In this document: one piece after another, positions 26,788 through 27,511 of the stretch
How positions within the stretch are numbered: position 1 is the first letter of the stretch
How the letters are laid out: every line of letters begins with the position of its first letter
Program-made: the position numbers and the translations under genes
Notes under the pieces: model-generated
The model's input: the letters and a program-made list of their open reading frames with translations, nothing else
The model's database searches: none
What the model was told of the DNA's origin: nothing
Assembly (NCBI GenBank): GCA_038203615.1
Contig: JBBRDU010000035.1
Location: forward strand, 1 to 27,511
Direction of reading: 5' to 3'
Source: JBBRDU01 sp038203615
GTDB lineage: Bacteria; Verrucomicrobiota; Verrucomicrobiia; Chthoniobacterales; UBA10450
Length of the DNA: 27,511 nt

Positions 26788-27511
26788 ATGCCGCGCAAAA
26801 ATTCCCGCCGAGTCGCTGCCGTTGTTGTTCGAGAAGATCACAGCGGCAATCACCGCGTGGCGCTTCCCCGCCATCAACGCCAACTTAATTTCAGAGACAA
26901 ATGGGCCTACGCGCCCGCCCCGGAAGCGTACAACTACATCCAGCTGCAGTCGCGCTACCAACTCTTCATCAACGGAAAATTTGTCGCCCCCCGCTCTGGG
27001 AAATATTTCCAGTCCATTAACCCTGCCACCGAAGAAAAGCTGGCCGATATCGCCGACGCCAATGCACGCGATGTCGATCGTGCCGTCAAAGCCGCCCGCC
27101 ACGCCTACTCCCATGTCTGGAGCCGGATGCCCGGACGCGAGCGCGGAAAGTATCTTTATCGCATCGCGCGCTTAATCCAGGAAAAATCGCGTGAGCTCGC
27201 CGTCCTCGAGTCGATGGATGGGGGCAAGACCATTAAGGAATCGCGTGATATCGATCTGCCCCTCGTCGCCGCCCACTTTTTCTATTACGCGGGCTGGGCC
27301 GACAAGCTGGATTACGCCTTCCCCGGACGCACGGCGCAGCCACTCGGCGTCGCCGGCCAAATTATCCCGTGGAATTTCCCGCTGCTAATGGCCGCGTGGA
27401 AACTCGCGCCAGCGCTCGCGTGCGGCAACACCTGCGTGCTCAAACCGGCCGAAACTACGTCGATTTCGGCCATGCATTTGGCGCGCATTTTCCCGGAGGC
27501 GGAATTGCCCG
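26788..27511 (+). CDS. Aldehyde dehydrogenase, N-terminal part (3' end outside window)
   Basis: Open frame of 241 codons from ATG 26788 that runs off the window. After an unusual basic N-terminus of about 40 residues comes WAYAPAPEAYNYIQLQSRYQLFINGKFVAPRSGKYFQSINPATEEKLADIA, the start of the ALDH fold, then ESMDGGKTIKESRDIDLP and the NAD(P)-binding motif IIPWNFPLLMAAWKLAPALACGNTCVLKPAETT. The catalytic cysteine and glutamate lie beyond the window. The family oxidises aldehydes to acids with NAD(P)+; the substrate is unknown. The first 30 residues may not be translated, since a later non-ATG start is possible. Divergent from the subtilase across 139 bases that contain an imperfect GC hairpin near 26730-26755. 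Confidence 0.9.
   Translation, partial: MPRKNSRRVAAVVVREDHSGNHRVALPRHQRQLNFRDKWAYAPAPEAYNYIQLQSRYQLFINGKFVAPRSGKYFQSINPATEEKLADIADANARDVDRAVKAARHAYSHVWSRMPGRERGKYLYRIARLIQEKSRELAVLESMDGGKTIKESRDIDLPLVAAHFFYYAGWADKLDYAFPGRTAQPLGVAGQIIPWNFPLLMAAWKLAPALACGNTCVLKPAETTSISAMHLARIFPEAELP

Overview
The window is a chromosomal segment from a GC-rich, Gram-negative-type bacterium. The gene families point to Verrucomicrobiota, probably the Spartobacteria/Chthoniobacter-Udaeobacter side: an archaeal/eukaryal-type prolyl-tRNA synthetase, secreted proteins ending in dockerin-like repeats, a sialidase-like secreted family, a DsbA-VKOR pair, abundant intergenic inverted repeats and starts that mostly lack a Shine-Dalgarno sequence. 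The lineage call rests on recognised families only; no search was run.

Layout. 1-3000: 3' end of frr (+), then a minus-strand proS - glutaredoxin - membrane protein operon. 3061-6240: a small secreted protein (+), a secreted CAP-domain protein (-), the rplM-rpsI ribosomal operon (+) behind a clear promoter, and a membrane-anchored TPR protein (-). 6443-8105: a YetF/DUF421 membrane protein and a class V aminotransferase (+). 8195-10721 (all -): RNase P RNA (rnpB) with promoter and terminator, a truncated ispH remnant, a two-gene HTH regulator/membrane-protein module with a perfect palindromic operator, and a DUF456 protein. 10820-15254: a Bcp-type peroxiredoxin and aconitase (+), then a DUF2071 protein (-). 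15281-17545: a large secreted coiled-coil/TPR protein (-). 17695-18276: tRNA-His and tRNA-Arg, neither encoding CCA. 18337-20017: a membrane protein gene split by an in-frame TAG, and a eukaryote-like deoC. 20021-23453: a zone of damaged secreted-protein genes surrounding an intact dsbA-VKOR pair. 23480-26648 (-): a large S53-like subtilase followed by a small beta-barrel-like protein. 26788-end (+): the N-terminal part of an aldehyde dehydrogenase.

How genes work together. frr, proS, rplM, rpsI, rnpB and the tRNAs serve translation and RNA processing. Glutaredoxin, peroxiredoxin and DsbA/VKOR handle thiol chemistry in the cytoplasm and envelope. Aconitase, DeoC, the aminotransferase and the aldehyde dehydrogenase are metabolic. 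Many products are exported.

Most notable structure: five of the six convergent gene junctions carry a long inverted repeat, with at least two families present in two copies each. Heptanucleotide tandem repeats lie inside the acnA coding sequence and directly before the aminotransferase. Two genes carry single in-frame amber codons in otherwise open frames. ispH is truncated to its first 83 codons beside rnpB. No phage, insertion sequence, CRISPR array or integrative element was seen.
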